Position numbers and translations under genes: made by a program. Source: Pseudomonas poae (GTDB lineage Bacteria; Pseudomonadota; Gammaproteobacteria; Pseudomonadales; Pseudomonadaceae). From it: a stretch of 64,000 nt of DNA. How positions within the stretch are numbered: position 1 is the stretch's first letter; the number at the start of each line of letters is the position of its first letter. The stretch lies in contig CP110972.1 of the NCBI GenBank assembly GCA_028869255.1, forward strand, positions 811,001 through 875,000. The letters run 5' to 3'. Below are positions 37,019 through 46,048 of this stretch, one piece after another. The notes under the pieces are model-generated. The model was given only the letters and a program-made list of their open reading frames with translations, had not been told where the DNA came from and ran no database searches.

Positions 37019-37852
37019 ATGGGCAGCATGCATCCCGTACAGGTGATCGCGGTGACCGGCGGCAAAGGTGGCGTCGGGAAAACTAACGTGTCAGTGAATT
37101 TGTCCCTGGCCCTGGCAGAGCTTGGCCGTCGCGTCATGCTGCTGGATGCTGACCTGGGGCTGGCGAACGTCGACGTTCTGCTGGGGCTGACGCCCAAACA
37201 CACGCTTGCCGATGTGATCGAGGGCCGCTGTGAGCTGCGCGATGTGCTGCTGCAGGGTCCCGGTGGCATTCGCATCGTGCCGGCTGCCTCCGGGACCCAG
37301 AGCATGGTGCACCTGAGCCCGGCGCAGCATGCCGGCCTGATCCAGGCTTTCAGTGATATCGGCGACAACCTCGACGTGCTGGTGATCGACACCGCCGCCG
37401 GGATCGGCGAGTCCGTGGTCAGCTTTGTGCGCGCCGCGCAGGAAGTGTTGCTGGTGGTCTGCGATGAACCCACCTCGATCACCGACGCCTACGCCCTGAT
37501 CAAACTGCTTAACCGTGACTACGGCATGAACCGCTTCCGGGTGCTGGCCAACATGGCCCAAAGCCCGCAAGAGGGGCGAAACCTGTTCGCCAAGTTGACC
37601 AAGGTCACGGATCGCTTTCTCGATGTCGCCTTACAATACGTCGGCGCAGTTCCCTACGACGAGTGCGTACGCAAGGCTGTGCAAAAGCAGCGTGCAGTCT
37701 ACGAAGCGTTCCCTCGTTCCAAATGCGCATTGGCGTTCAAGGCTATTGCCCAGAAGGTCGATACCTGGCCGTTGCCCGCCAACCCTCGGGGGCATCTGGA
37801 GTTTTTCGTCGAGCGATTGGTGCATCAGACGAGCGCAGGACCGGTGCTATGA
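37019..37852 (+). CDS. fleN: Flagellar number regulator FleN (FlhG)
   Basis: FleN is a MinD-like ATPase that antagonises FleQ and so limits flagellar number. The 277-residue protein has the deviant Walker A 'GGKGGVGKTN' near residues 14-23, 'LLDADLGLANVDVLLGL' and 'VIDTAAGIGESVVSFV', all as in P. aeruginosa FleN. ATGs at 37019 and 37028 are both possible starts. Its stop overlaps the fliA start (ATGA), indicating coupling. Confidence 0.96.
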   Translation: MGSMHPVQVIAVTGGKGGVGKTNVSVNLSLALAELGRRVMLLDADLGLANVDVLLGLTPKHTLADVIEGRCELRDVLLQGPGGIRIVPAASGTQSMVHLSPAQHAGLIQAFSDIGDNLDVLVIDTAAGIGESVVSFVRAAQEVLLVVCDEPTSITDAYALIKLLNRDYGMNRFRVLANMAQSPQEGRNLFAKLTKVTDRFLDVALQYVGAVPYDECVRKAVQKQRAVYEAFPRSKCALAFKAIAQKVDTWPLPANPRGHLEFFVERLVHQTSAGPVL

Positions 37853-38589
37853 CATCGAACGGCTACAACGCTTACAAAAAGTCTGCCCGTGACAGTCAGG
37901 GTGAGTTGATCGAGCGCTATGCGCCGTTGGTCAAACGCATTGCCTATCACCTGCTGGCACGCCTGCCCGCCAGCGTCCAGGTCGAAGACCTGATCCAGGC
38001 GGGCATGATCGGCCTGCTCGAAGTGTCGACCAAGTACGACGCGAGCAAGGGTGCGAGTTTCGAGACGTATGCGGGGATCCGCATCCGTGGCGCGATGCTC
38101 GATGAGGTGCGTAAAGGTGACTGGGCGCCGCGTTCGGTGCATCGCAATACGCGCATGGTCAGTGACGCAATTCGCGCAATTGAAGCAAAAACCGGTCGCG
38201 ACGCTAAAGATCACGAAGTTGCGGCCGAACTCCAATTGAGTCTCGACGATTACTACGGGATTTTGAACGATACCTTGGGCAGCCGCCTGTTCAGTTTCGA
38301 CGACCTGTTGCAGGACGGCGAACACGAAGGGCTGCACGAGGACGGCGCGAGTGCTCATATGGAGCCATCGCGCGACCTGGAAGATGAACGCTTCCAGGGG
38401 GCGCTGGCGGACGCGATTGCCAATTTGCCGGAGCGTGAACGGCTGGTGTTGGCGCTGTACTACGACGAAGAGCTGAACCTCAAGGAAATCGGTGAGGTCC
38501 TGGGGGTCAGCGAGTCGCGGGTCAGCCAGTTGCACAGCCAGTGCGCAGCCCGCTTGCGGGGGCGTTTGGGAGAGTGGCGAGCGCGCTGA
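37849..38589 (+). CDS. fliA: Flagellar sigma factor FliA (sigma-28)
   Basis: FliA directs transcription of late genes such as fliC and cheV. ATG 37849 overlaps the fleN stop by 4 bp, giving 246 residues. Region 2 (LVKRIAYHLLARLPASVQVE, DLIQAGMIGLLEVSTKYD) and region 4 (ERERLVLALYYDEELNLKEI, GEVLGVSESRVSQLHSQCAA) are intact. Its activity is presumably held by FlgM, encoded elsewhere. Its targets in this window carry TCAAG-N14-G(C/A)CGATAA. Confidence 0.97.
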   Translation: MTSNGYNAYKKSARDSQGELIERYAPLVKRIAYHLLARLPASVQVEDLIQAGMIGLLEVSTKYDASKGASFETYAGIRIRGAMLDEVRKGDWAPRSVHRNTRMVSDAIRAIEAKTGRDAKDHEVAAELQLSLDDYYGILNDTLGSRLFSFDDLLQDGEHEGLHEDGASAHMEPSRDLEDERFQGALADAIANLPERERLVLALYYDEELNLKEIGEVLGVSESRVSQLHSQCAARLRGRLGEWRAR

Positions 38590-38759
38590 CAGGCAGTGTT
38601 GGGGAGCACTGCAGACGAGACCGCGAGGGTGATTGACCTTCGCGGGTTCGACCCGTTGTGCCCCCTGCAGTCCTTTTTGTGTAATGCCTGTTGATTGAAA
38701 TGGCGCGTCCAGGTGCTGGGCGCGTTTAAGACTGCTTGGAGGTCGAATTGGACAAGAAC

Positions 38760-39134
38760 ATGAAAATCCTCATCGTTGATGACTTCTCAACGATGCGGCG
38801 GATCATAAAAAACCTGTTGCGTGACCTTGGGTTCACTAACACGGTCGAGGCGGATGACGGCATTACGGCGATTCCGATCCTCAACAGCGGGAGCATCGAC
38901 TTTCTGGTAACGGACTGGAACATGCCAGGCATGACCGGTATTGACTTGCTGCGCCACGTGCGCGCCGACGAAAAGCTGCGCAGCCTTCCCGTGTTGATGG
39001 TGACCGCCGAAGCCAAGCGTGAACAGATCATCGAAGCCGCCCAAGCCGGGGTTAACGGTTACGTGGTCAAGCCATTCACTGCATTGGCCTTGAAAGAGAA
39101 GATCGAAAAAATCTTCGAACGCATCCACGGCTAA
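38760..39134 (+). CDS. cheY: Chemotaxis response regulator CheY
   Basis: CheY, phosphorylated by CheA, binds FliM and FliN to change motor direction. ATG 38760 gives the canonical 124-residue start [20 protein letters not shown]. Asp52 (VTDWNMPGM) is the phospho-acceptor, and Thr (MVTAEA) and Lys (VVKPF) complete the site. A TTG at 38748, four codons upstream, has a better-spaced TGGAGG and may be the real start. The 158-bp gap after fliA contains inverted repeats but no clear promoter. Confidence 0.95.
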   Translation: MKILIVDDFSTMRRIIKNLLRDLGFTNTVEADDGITAIPILNSGSIDFLVTDWNMPGMTGIDLLRHVRADEKLRSLPVLMVTAEAKREQIIEAAQAGVNGYVVKPFTALALKEKIEKIFERIHG

Positions 39135-39152
39135 TGCCATCGCGGGGGAGCT

Positions 39153-39941
39153 ATGGAGCATAAAGAAACGTCACAGGGCGATTTTGAGTCGACCCTGAAA
39201 AAGCATGCTCACCAGTTGGTCGACAGCCTGGAAAAAGGCCAGTTCGGCGACGCGGTGCAGTTAATCCATGAGCTCAACCAGACCCGTGACCGCGGCCTGT
39301 ACCAGGAAGTGGGCAAGCTCACACGCGAGCTGCACAGTGCAATCGTCAATTTTCAGATTGACCCGCACATGCCCCAGGCCGAGGAAATCTCGCAAATCAC
39401 TGACGCCACCGAACGCCTGTCCTACGTGGTCAGGCTGACTGAGGCGGCGGCCAACCGCACCATGGACCTGGTAGAAAACGCCACGCCCCTGGTCAATGGC
39501 ATGGCCACTGAAGCCCAGGCGTTGAGCCACGACTGGGGCCGTTTCATGCGTCGCGAGGTCGGGGCTGAAGAGTTTCGTGAGCTGGCGCGTCGGGTTGACG
39601 GTTTTCTGTCACGCAGCGAGCAGGAAAACCGCACGGTTTCCAGCAACCTCAATGACATTCTGCTGGCCCAGGATTACCAGGACCTCACCGGTCAGGTGAT
39701 CAAGCGTGTGACCCAGTTGGTCACCGAAGTGGAAAGCAACTTGCTCAAATTGGTGCTTATGGCAGGCCAGGTTGATCGTTTTGCCGGCATCGAACATGAC
39801 CGCGAAGCGATCCTCTCGGAAAAAGATCCACAAAAACATCTCGCCAAGGGTGAAGGTCCGCAGATTCATGCCGATAAACGTGAAGACGTTGTGTCAGGTC
39901 AGGATGACGTAGATGACCTGTTATCCAGTTTAGGCTTCTAA
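39153..39941 (+). CDS. cheZ: CheY-P phosphatase CheZ
   Basis: CheZ removes phosphate from CheY. The 262-residue helical protein has the conserved active segment 'DILLAQDYQDLTGQVIKRV' with the catalytic Gln, and the C-terminal CheY-binding peptide 'DDVDDLLSSLGF'. An Asp/Lys-rich linker joins the two. It lies 18 bp after cheY and 11 bp before cheA. Confidence 0.96.
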   Translation: MEHKETSQGDFESTLKKHAHQLVDSLEKGQFGDAVQLIHELNQTRDRGLYQEVGKLTRELHSAIVNFQIDPHMPQAEEISQITDATERLSYVVRLTEAAANRTMDLVENATPLVNGMATEAQALSHDWGRFMRREVGAEEFRELARRVDGFLSRSEQENRTVSSNLNDILLAQDYQDLTGQVIKRVTQLVTEVESNLLKLVLMAGQVDRFAGIEHDREAILSEKDPQKHLAKGEGPQIHADKREDVVSGQDDVDDLLSSLGF

Positions 39942-39952
39942 GGAGCACCCAC

Positions 39953-42172
39953 ATGAGCTTCGGCGCCGATGAAGAAATCCTTCAGGATTTCCTTGTAGAG
40001 GCCGGCGAAATTTTAGAGCAACTGTCCGAACAACTGGTCGAGCTGGAAAGCCGCCCGGATGATGCGAACCTGCTCAATGCAATTTTTCGCGGTTTTCACA
40101 CTGTAAAAGGGGGCGCCGGCTTCCTCCAGCTCCATGAGCTGGTGGAGTGCTGCCACATCGCCGAGAACGTGTTCGACATCCTGCGCAAGGGTGAGCGTCA
40201 CGTTGATTCGGAGTTGATGGACGTGATTCTCGAAGCACTGGATGCGGTCAACGGCATGTTCAGCGAAGTGCGCGAACGTGCCCCGATCACGGCGGCCACC
40301 CCGGAACTGCTGGCCGCTTTGGCGCGCTACGCAGAGCCTGCCGACCTGTCGGCTGCGCCGGTGGCTGAGGCTGCGCCGGAACCTGTGGCAGAGCCTGAAG
40401 CGGATGTGACGGACAGCGAGTTCGAGCAGCTGCTCAACTCACTCAATGCCGTCAAGGCCGAGGCTGAGGCACCGCAAGCGGCACCTGCAGCGGCGGCGCC
40501 GACCAGCGAAGACATTACCGACGCAGAGTTCGAATCGCTGCTCGACCAGTTGCACGGCAAAGGCCAGTTCGCGGCCGACGCCGTGGCACCGGCCGCAGTG
40601 GCGCACACGCCTGCCGCGTCCACCAGCACCGACATCACCGATGACGAGTTCGAAGCGCTGCTGGACCAACTGCATGGCAAGGGCACGTTTGCGGCCGACG
40701 CCTTGCCGGAAGTCGCCTCTACCGCTGCCGCGCCTGCCGCGCCTGCTGCCGCTGCAGCACCGGCCGGCGATGGGCTGATCAGCGATCACGAGTTCGAATC
40801 CTTGCTGGATGAATTGCACGGCAAGGGCAAGTTCACCGAAGTGGCCCCGGCCGCCGCGGCGACCGCAGCCCCTGTCGCGGCGAAACCGGCACCGGCCAAG
40901 GCGGCGGCGCCTGCCGCCGCCAAGCCGGCTCCGGCACCTGCTGCCGCTCCGGCAGCCGCACGTGCCCCGGCCGCTGCAGTGGCCGAGAAACCCGCCAGTG
41001 AAGCCGAAACCACGGTGCGCGTTGATACCGCACGCCTGGACGACATCATGAACATGGTCGGAGAGCTGGTACTGGTGCGTAACCGCCTGGTGCGCCTGGG
41101 CCTGACCAGCGGCGATGAAGCCATGCAAAAGGCCGTGTCGAACCTCGACGTGGTCACCGCCGACCTGCAAACCGCGGTGATGAAAACGCGGATGCAGCCG
41201 ATCAAGAAAGTCTTCGGCCGTTTCCCGCGCCTGGTTCGTGACCTGGCGCGTCAGCTCAAGAAAGAGATCAACCTGGAACTGGTGGGTGAAGAGACCGACC
41301 TCGACAAGAACCTTGTCGAGGCCCTGGCCGACCCGCTGGTCCACTTGGTGCGCAACGCCGTCGACCACGGCGTCGAAACCCCGGAAGAGCGTGAAGCCTC
41401 AGGCAAATCGCGTGGCGGCAAGGTGATTCTGGCGGCCGAGCAAGAAGGCGACCACATCCTGCTGTCGATCACCGATGACGGCAAGGGCATGGACCCGACC
41501 ATCTTGCGCAATATCGCGGTCAAGCGCGGCGTGATGGACAAGGATGCTGCCGATCGCCTCACCGACACCGAGTGCTACAACCTGATCTTCGCGCCAGGCT
41601 TCTCGACCAAGACCGAGATTTCCGACGTGTCGGGCCGTGGTGTGGGCATGGACGTGGTGAAGACCAAGATCAGCCAGCTCAACGGTTCGATCAATATCTA
41701 CTCGACCAAGGGCCAGGGCTCGAAAATCGTGATCAAGGTGCCGTTGACCTTGGCGATCATGCCGACCCTGATGGTGATGCTGGGCAACCAGGCGTTTGCT
41801 TTCCCGCTGGTCAACGTCAACGAAATCTTCCACCTCGACCTGTCGCGTACCAACGTGGTGGACGGCCAGGAAGTAGTGATCGTGCGCGACAAAGCGTTGC
41901 CACTGTTCTACCTCAAGCGCTGGCTGGTGGCATCGGCTGCCCATGAAGAGCAGCGCGAAGGCCACGTGGTGATCCTCTCCGTGGGCACCCAGCGCATCGG
42001 CTTTGTGGTCGATCAACTGGTGGGCCAGGAAGAAGTGGTCATCAAGCCTTTGGGCAAAATGCTGCAGGGAACCCCGGGCATGTCGGGTGCGACCATCACC
42101 GGTGACGGTCGGATCGCACTGATTCTCGATGTTCCGAGCATGCTCAAGCGTTACGCCGCACGGCGTATTTGA
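39953..42172 (+). CDS. cheA: Chemotaxis histidine kinase CheA
   Basis: CheA phosphorylates CheY and CheB in response to receptor arrays. The 739-residue protein has the P1/Hpt domain with His49 (RGFHTVKGGAGF), then a long Ala/Pro linker. In the linker four short acidic-aromatic repeats of the form D-x-(T/S)-D-x-E-F-E-x-L-L-(D/N)-x-L occur near residues 151, 187, 227 and 275. Dimerisation (P3), ATPase (P4: LVRNAVDHGVETPEER; GRGVGMDVVKTKI) and CheW-like P5 domains follow, intact. No globular P2 domain is visible; the repeats take its place. Confidence 0.96.
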   Translation: MSFGADEEILQDFLVEAGEILEQLSEQLVELESRPDDANLLNAIFRGFHTVKGGAGFLQLHELVECCHIAENVFDILRKGERHVDSELMDVILEALDAVNGMFSEVRERAPITAATPELLAALARYAEPADLSAAPVAEAAPEPVAEPEADVTDSEFEQLLNSLNAVKAEAEAPQAAPAAAAPTSEDITDAEFESLLDQLHGKGQFAADAVAPAAVAHTPAASTSTDITDDEFEALLDQLHGKGTFAADALPEVASTAAAPAAPAAAAAPAGDGLISDHEFESLLDELHGKGKFTEVAPAAAATAAPVAAKPAPAKAAAPAAAKPAPAPAAAPAAARAPAAAVAEKPASEAETTVRVDTARLDDIMNMVGELVLVRNRLVRLGLTSGDEAMQKAVSNLDVVTADLQTAVMKTRMQPIKKVFGRFPRLVRDLARQLKKEINLELVGEETDLDKNLVEALADPLVHLVRNAVDHGVETPEEREASGKSRGGKVILAAEQEGDHILLSITDDGKGMDPTILRNIAVKRGVMDKDAADRLTDTECYNLIFAPGFSTKTEISDVSGRGVGMDVVKTKISQLNGSINIYSTKGQGSKIVIKVPLTLAIMPTLMVMLGNQAFAFPLVNVNEIFHLDLSRTNVVDGQEVVIVRDKALPLFYLKRWLVASAAHEEQREGHVVILSVGTQRIGFVVDQLVGQEEVVIKPLGKMLQGTPGMSGATITGDGRIALILDVPSMLKRYAARRI

Positions 42173-42220
42173 TTCTGGTGGGGCAGGGCGGTAATGCCTG
42201 CCCCGCCTAACGGAGTGTTT

Positions 42221-43357
42221 ATGGTAGTCAAGGTCCTGGTGGTGGACGATTCGGGTTTCTTCCGCCGCCGCGTCTCGGAAATTCTTTCCGCCGATCCAAC
42301 GATTCAGGTGATCGGCACGGCCACTAACGGCAAAGAGGCGATTGATCAGGCCATCGCGTTGAAACCTGACGTGATCACCATGGACTACGAGATGCCGATG
42401 ATGGATGGCATCACGGCAGTTCGGCACATCATGCAGCGCTGCCCGACTCCGGTGTTGATGTTTTCCTCGCTGACCCACGAAGGCGCCCGGGTAACCCTGG
42501 ATGCGCTGGACGCCGGCGCGGTGGACTTCCTGCCGAAGAACTTCGAAGACATCTCGCGCAACCCTGAAAAGGTCAAGCAACTGCTGTGCGAGAAAGTCCA
42601 CAGTATTTCCCGCAGTAACCGGCGCAGCTTGTTCAGCACGCCGGCGCCTGCGCCGGTGGCGGCACCTGCCGCACCCACCAGCTCCTCGTTCAGCCGCCCA
42701 GCCCCGGCGCCTGCGCCGACCCCGGTTGCACGGCCTGCGGCGGCACCTGTACGTGCACCTGCGCCGAGCGCCCATTCGCCTGCGCCCAAGCGCAAGGCTT
42801 ACAAGCTGGTCGCCATCGGCACCTCCACTGGCGGCCCGGTGGCCCTGCAGCGTGTGTTGACGCAACTGCCGGCCAACTTCCCGGCGCCGATCGTGTTGAT
42901 CCAGCACATGCCTGCCGCGTTCACCAAGGCGTTCGCCGAGCGCCTGGACAAGTTGTGCCGCATCAGCGTCAAGGAAGCCGAAGACGGCGACATCCTGCGC
43001 CCAGGCCTGGCGTTGCTGGCCCCCGGCGGCAAGCAAATGATGGTGGACGGCCGTGGCGCGATCAAAATCCTGCCGGGCGATGAGCGTCTGAATTACAAGC
43101 CGTGCGTGGATATCACCTTCGGTTCGGCGGCTAAATCCTACGGCGACAAAGTTCTGGCGGTGGTACTCACCGGCATGGGCGCCGACGGCCGTGAAGGCGC
43201 ACGCCTGCTCAAGCAGGGCGGCAGCGCCATCTGGGCCCAGGATGAAGCCAGCTGCGTGATCTATGGCATGCCCATGGCCATCGTCAAGGCTGACCTGGCC
43301 GACGCCGTCTACAGCCTGGACGACATCGGCAAGCATCTGGTGGAGGCCTGCCTCTGA
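42221..43357 (+). CDS. cheB: Chemotaxis protein-glutamate methylesterase CheB
   Basis: CheB demethylates receptors during adaptation. ATG 42221 follows CGGAG and gives 378 residues; an upstream in-frame start at 42194 has no homology. The receiver has Asp55 ([13 protein letters not shown]). A Pro/Ala-rich linker (about 145-185) precedes the esterase with Ser ([12 protein letters not shown]), His (IQHMPAAFT) and Asp ([11 protein letters not shown]). Its stop shares one base with the motC start. Confidence 0.96.
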   Translation: MVVKVLVVDDSGFFRRRVSEILSADPTIQVIGTATNGKEAIDQAIALKPDVITMDYEMPMMDGITAVRHIMQRCPTPVLMFSSLTHEGARVTLDALDAGAVDFLPKNFEDISRNPEKVKQLLCEKVHSISRSNRRSLFSTPAPAPVAAPAAPTSSSFSRPAPAPAPTPVARPAAAPVRAPAPSAHSPAPKRKAYKLVAIGTSTGGPVALQRVLTQLPANFPAPIVLIQHMPAAFTKAFAERLDKLCRISVKEAEDGDILRPGLALLAPGGKQMMVDGRGAIKILPGDERLNYKPCVDITFGSAAKSYGDKVLAVVLTGMGADGREGARLLKQGGSAIWAQDEASCVIYGMPMAIVKADLADAVYSLDDIGKHLVEACL

Positions 43358-44097
43358 TGGATGTATTGAGCCTGATCGGCATCATCATGGCGTTTGTCGC
43401 GATCATTGGCGGCAACTACCTCGAAGGCGGCCACTTGGGTGCTCTGGCCAACGGCCCGGCGGCGCTGATCGTAATCGGCGGCACGGTGGGCGCGGCGTTA
43501 TTGCAGTCGCCCCTGAGTTCGTTCAAGCGGGCGATGCAAATCCTGATCTGGATCATTTTCCCGCCACGCGTGGACCTGCCCGGCGGCATCGATCGCGTGG
43601 TCAACTGGAGCCTCACCGCCCGCAAGGAAGGCCTGTTGGGCCTGGAAGGCGTGGCCGATGCCGAGCCCGACAGCTACGCCCGCAAAGGCCTGCAATTGCT
43701 GGTGGACGGTGCCGAGCCGGAAGCGATCCGCAGCATCCTTGAGGTGGACTTCTATACCCAGGAAAGCCGAGACATCAACGCCGCCAAAGTCTTCGAAAGC
43801 ATGGGCGGCTACGCGCCGACCATCGGCATCATCGGTGCGGTGATGGGCTTGATCCACGTGATGGGCAACCTGGCCGACCCTTCGCAGTTGGGCAGCGGGA
43901 TTGCCGTGGCGTTTGTCGCTACCATCTACGGCGTGGCCAGTGCCAACCTGGTGCTGTTGCCGGTGGCCAGCAAGCTCAAGTCGATCGCCATGCGCCAGTC
44001 GCGTTATCGCGAAATGCTGCTCGAAGGCATTCTGTCGATTGCCGAAGGCGAGAACCCGCGCTCCATCGAATTGAAGCTCCAAGGCTTCATGGATTGA
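43357..44097 (+). CDS. motC: Flagellar stator protein MotC (MotA family)
   Basis: MotC is the MotA-type ion-channel subunit of the second Pseudomonas stator, MotCD, which supports swarming. The 246-residue protein has four membrane segments and the MotA signature 'MGGYAPTIGIIGAVMGLIHV' with the conserved Pro. The cytoplasmic loop carries charged residues. It starts on the last base of cheB. A 168-bp REP cluster separates it from motD, unusual for a subunit pair. Confidence 0.94.
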   Translation: MDVLSLIGIIMAFVAIIGGNYLEGGHLGALANGPAALIVIGGTVGAALLQSPLSSFKRAMQILIWIIFPPRVDLPGGIDRVVNWSLTARKEGLLGLEGVADAEPDSYARKGLQLLVDGAEPEAIRSILEVDFYTQESRDINAAKVFESMGGYAPTIGIIGAVMGLIHVMGNLADPSQLGSGIAVAFVATIYGVASANLVLLPVASKLKSIAMRQSRYREMLLEGILSIAEGENPRSIELKLQGFMD

Positions 44098-44130
44098 TGG
44101 CCATGGATACCAATGGGTGGACGGCCTTTT

Positions 44131-44298
44131 TGTGGCGAGCGGGCTTGCTGTGGCGAGCGGGCTTGCCCGCGTTGGGGCGCGCAGCGGCCCCAAAACCAGA
44201 CGCCGCGATCCGTCTGAAAAAACGCGTTGCCTGGACTGGGGCTGCTTCGCAGCCCAACGCGGGCAAGCCCGCTCGCCACAACAAGCCCGCTCGCCACA
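44131..44298. repeat. REP cluster between motC and motD
   Basis: Two direct GTGGCGAGCGGGCTTGC units (from 44132 and 44150) are followed by a spacer and two inverse units, GCAAGCCCGCTCGCCAC and a shorter copy ending at 44298, giving a long hairpin (also CGTTGGGGC / GCCCAACGC). This is a different REP family from the GTGGGAGCTGGCTTGC type elsewhere in the window. It lies inside the motC-motD operon and could change the stoichiometry of the two stator subunits. Confidence 0.88.
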
Positions 44299-44320
44299 TT
44301 GAATGGAGGGGTGCCTGCCA

Positions 44321-45208
44321 ATGAGCCGTCGCCGTCGCGAGCCTGAAGAACACGTCAATCACGAACGCTGGCTGGTGTCCTACGCGGACTTCATTACCTT
44401 GCTGTTCGCGTTTTTCGTGGTGATGTACTCCATCTCGTCGATCAACGAAGGCAAGTACAAGGTTATTTCCCAGGCGCTGATCGGGGTGTTCAACGACGCC
44501 GACCGCGCCCTCAAGCCGATCCCTATCGGCGAAGAGCGGCCCAAGACGGTGACCCCGGCCAAGCCGCTGGTCAACGACAGTGATGAAACCGCCGCCGGCG
44601 TGGGGGGCACCAGTGACCCGCTGAAAAGCATCGCCGACGATATCAGCGCTGCGTTTGGCGACCTGATCAGCTCCAACCAGATGACCGTGCGCGGCAATGA
44701 GTTGTGGGTGGAGATCGAGCTCAATTCCAGCCTGTTGTTCGCCAGTGCCGATGCGATGCCGAGTGACCAGGCATTTACCATCATCGACAAGGTGGCGGCG
44801 ATCCTCAAGCCGTTCGAAAACCCGGTCCACGTGGAAGGCTTTACCGACAATTTCCCGATCAGCACCGCGCAGTACCCGACCAATTGGGAACTGTCTTCGG
44901 CGCGGGCGGCAAGCATCGTGCGCATGCTCGCGATGCAGGGTGTAAACCCTGGCCGGCTGGCCTCGGTGGGCTACGGCGAGTTCCAGCCGGTGGCCAATAA
45001 CGCCACGGTGGAAGGCCGGGCGCGTAACCGGCGGGTGGTGTTGGTGGTCTCGCGTAACCTGGATGTGCGCCGCAGCCTGACCGGTACCGGCACCGCCAAT
45101 GCAACACCGGACGCGGCCTTGAAGCGTGCTGGCACACAAACTGCACCGGCCCCTGCAAAGCCGCCGGTTCGTCAGAGTGCCGTCAATTCTCCGTCACCGG
45201 CTCAATAA
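44321..45208 (+). CDS. motD: Flagellar stator protein MotD (MotB family)
   Basis: MotD anchors the MotC stator to peptidoglycan. ATG 44321 follows GGAGGGG by about 9 bp and gives 295 residues. One transmembrane helix near the N-terminus contains the proton-binding Asp context 'LVSYADFITLLFAFFVVMYS'. The OmpA-like domain (VEGFTDNFPISTAQYPTNWE, then LSSARAASIVRML; GYGEFQPVANN) is complete. The Pro/Ala-rich tail is long. Confidence 0.94.
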   Translation: MSRRRREPEEHVNHERWLVSYADFITLLFAFFVVMYSISSINEGKYKVISQALIGVFNDADRALKPIPIGEERPKTVTPAKPLVNDSDETAAGVGGTSDPLKSIADDISAAFGDLISSNQMTVRGNELWVEIELNSSLLFASADAMPSDQAFTIIDKVAAILKPFENPVHVEGFTDNFPISTAQYPTNWELSSARAASIVRMLAMQGVNPGRLASVGYGEFQPVANNATVEGRARNRRVVLVVSRNLDVRRSLTGTGTANATPDAALKRAGTQTAPAPAKPPVRQSAVNSPSPAQ

Positions 45209-45259
45209 CCTTATGCAATGTCTCGGTCGCGCCTGTGCCTGCCGGGAGGAACCATCCGA

Positions 45260-46048
45260 ATGAGAGTCTGGGCAGTTGCCAATCAAAAAGGTGGAGTCGG
45301 CAAGACCACCACTTCCATCGCCTTAGCCGGTTTGCTGGCCGAGGCGGGCAAGCGTGTGGTCGTGGTGGACCTGGACCCCCATGGCTCGATGACCAGCTAT
45401 TTCGGCTACGACCCGGATGCGCTGGAACACAGCAACTACGACCTGTTCCTGCACAAAGGCAGTGTGCCGGCCGACCTGCCCGGGCAACTGCTGCTGCCCA
45501 CCAGCAATGAAAGTATTTCCCTGCTGCCGTCCAGCACCGCCCTGGCCACCCTTGAGCGCCAGTCGCCGGGGCAGAGCGGCCTCGGCCTGGTGATCGCCAA
45601 GACGCTGGCGCAGCTGTGGCAGGACTTCGACTACGCCATCATCGACAGCCCGCCCTTGCTCGGCGTGCTGATGGTTAACGCGTTGGCGGCCAGCCAGCAA
45701 CTGGTGATCCCGGTTCAGACCGAGCACTTGGCGGTGAAGGGCCTGGAACGCATGGTCAGCACCCTGGCGATGATCAACCGTTCACGTAAACAGGCGCTGC
45801 CGTTCAGCATCGTGCCGACCCTGTTCGACCGTCGCACCCAAGCTTCGCTCGGCACCCTGCGCGTACTGCGCGATGCCTATCCGGACACCATCTGGAACGG
45901 CTACATCCCGGTCGACACGCGCCTGCGTGACGCCAGCCGTGCGGGCCTCACACCTTCGCAGTTCGACGGCAAAAGCCGTGGGGTGCTGGCCTACCGTGCA
46001 CTGCTCAAGCATTTGCTGTCGCAGCAGCTTGTGGCGCAGGTGGCGTGA
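45260..46048 (+). CDS. parC: ParA-family ATPase ParC, polar chemotaxis-array positioning
   Basis: A ParA/MinD-type ATPase in the chemotaxis operon; such proteins (ParC in Vibrio) place chemotaxis arrays at the old pole. The 262-residue product (ATG 45260 after GGGAGGA) has Walker A 'NQKGGVGKTTTSIALAGLLA', 'VVDLDPHGSMTSYFGY' and 'IIDSPPLLGVLMVNALA'. Its stop overlaps the parP ATG. There is no ParB gene nearby, which argues against a plasmid-type partition role. Confidence 0.9.
   Translation: MRVWAVANQKGGVGKTTTSIALAGLLAEAGKRVVVVDLDPHGSMTSYFGYDPDALEHSNYDLFLHKGSVPADLPGQLLLPTSNESISLLPSSTALATLERQSPGQSGLGLVIAKTLAQLWQDFDYAIIDSPPLLGVLMVNALAASQQLVIPVQTEHLAVKGLERMVSTLAMINRSRKQALPFSIVPTLFDRRTQASLGTLRVLRDAYPDTIWNGYIPVDTRLRDASRAGLTPSQFDGKSRGVLAYRALLKHLLSQQLVAQVA

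Noticed and set aside
45260..46048. ParA protein as a sign of a plasmid or integrated element
   Set aside because: It lies in the chemotaxis operon next to a CheW-domain partner with no parB or replication gene, which fits the chromosomal ParC/ParP system.
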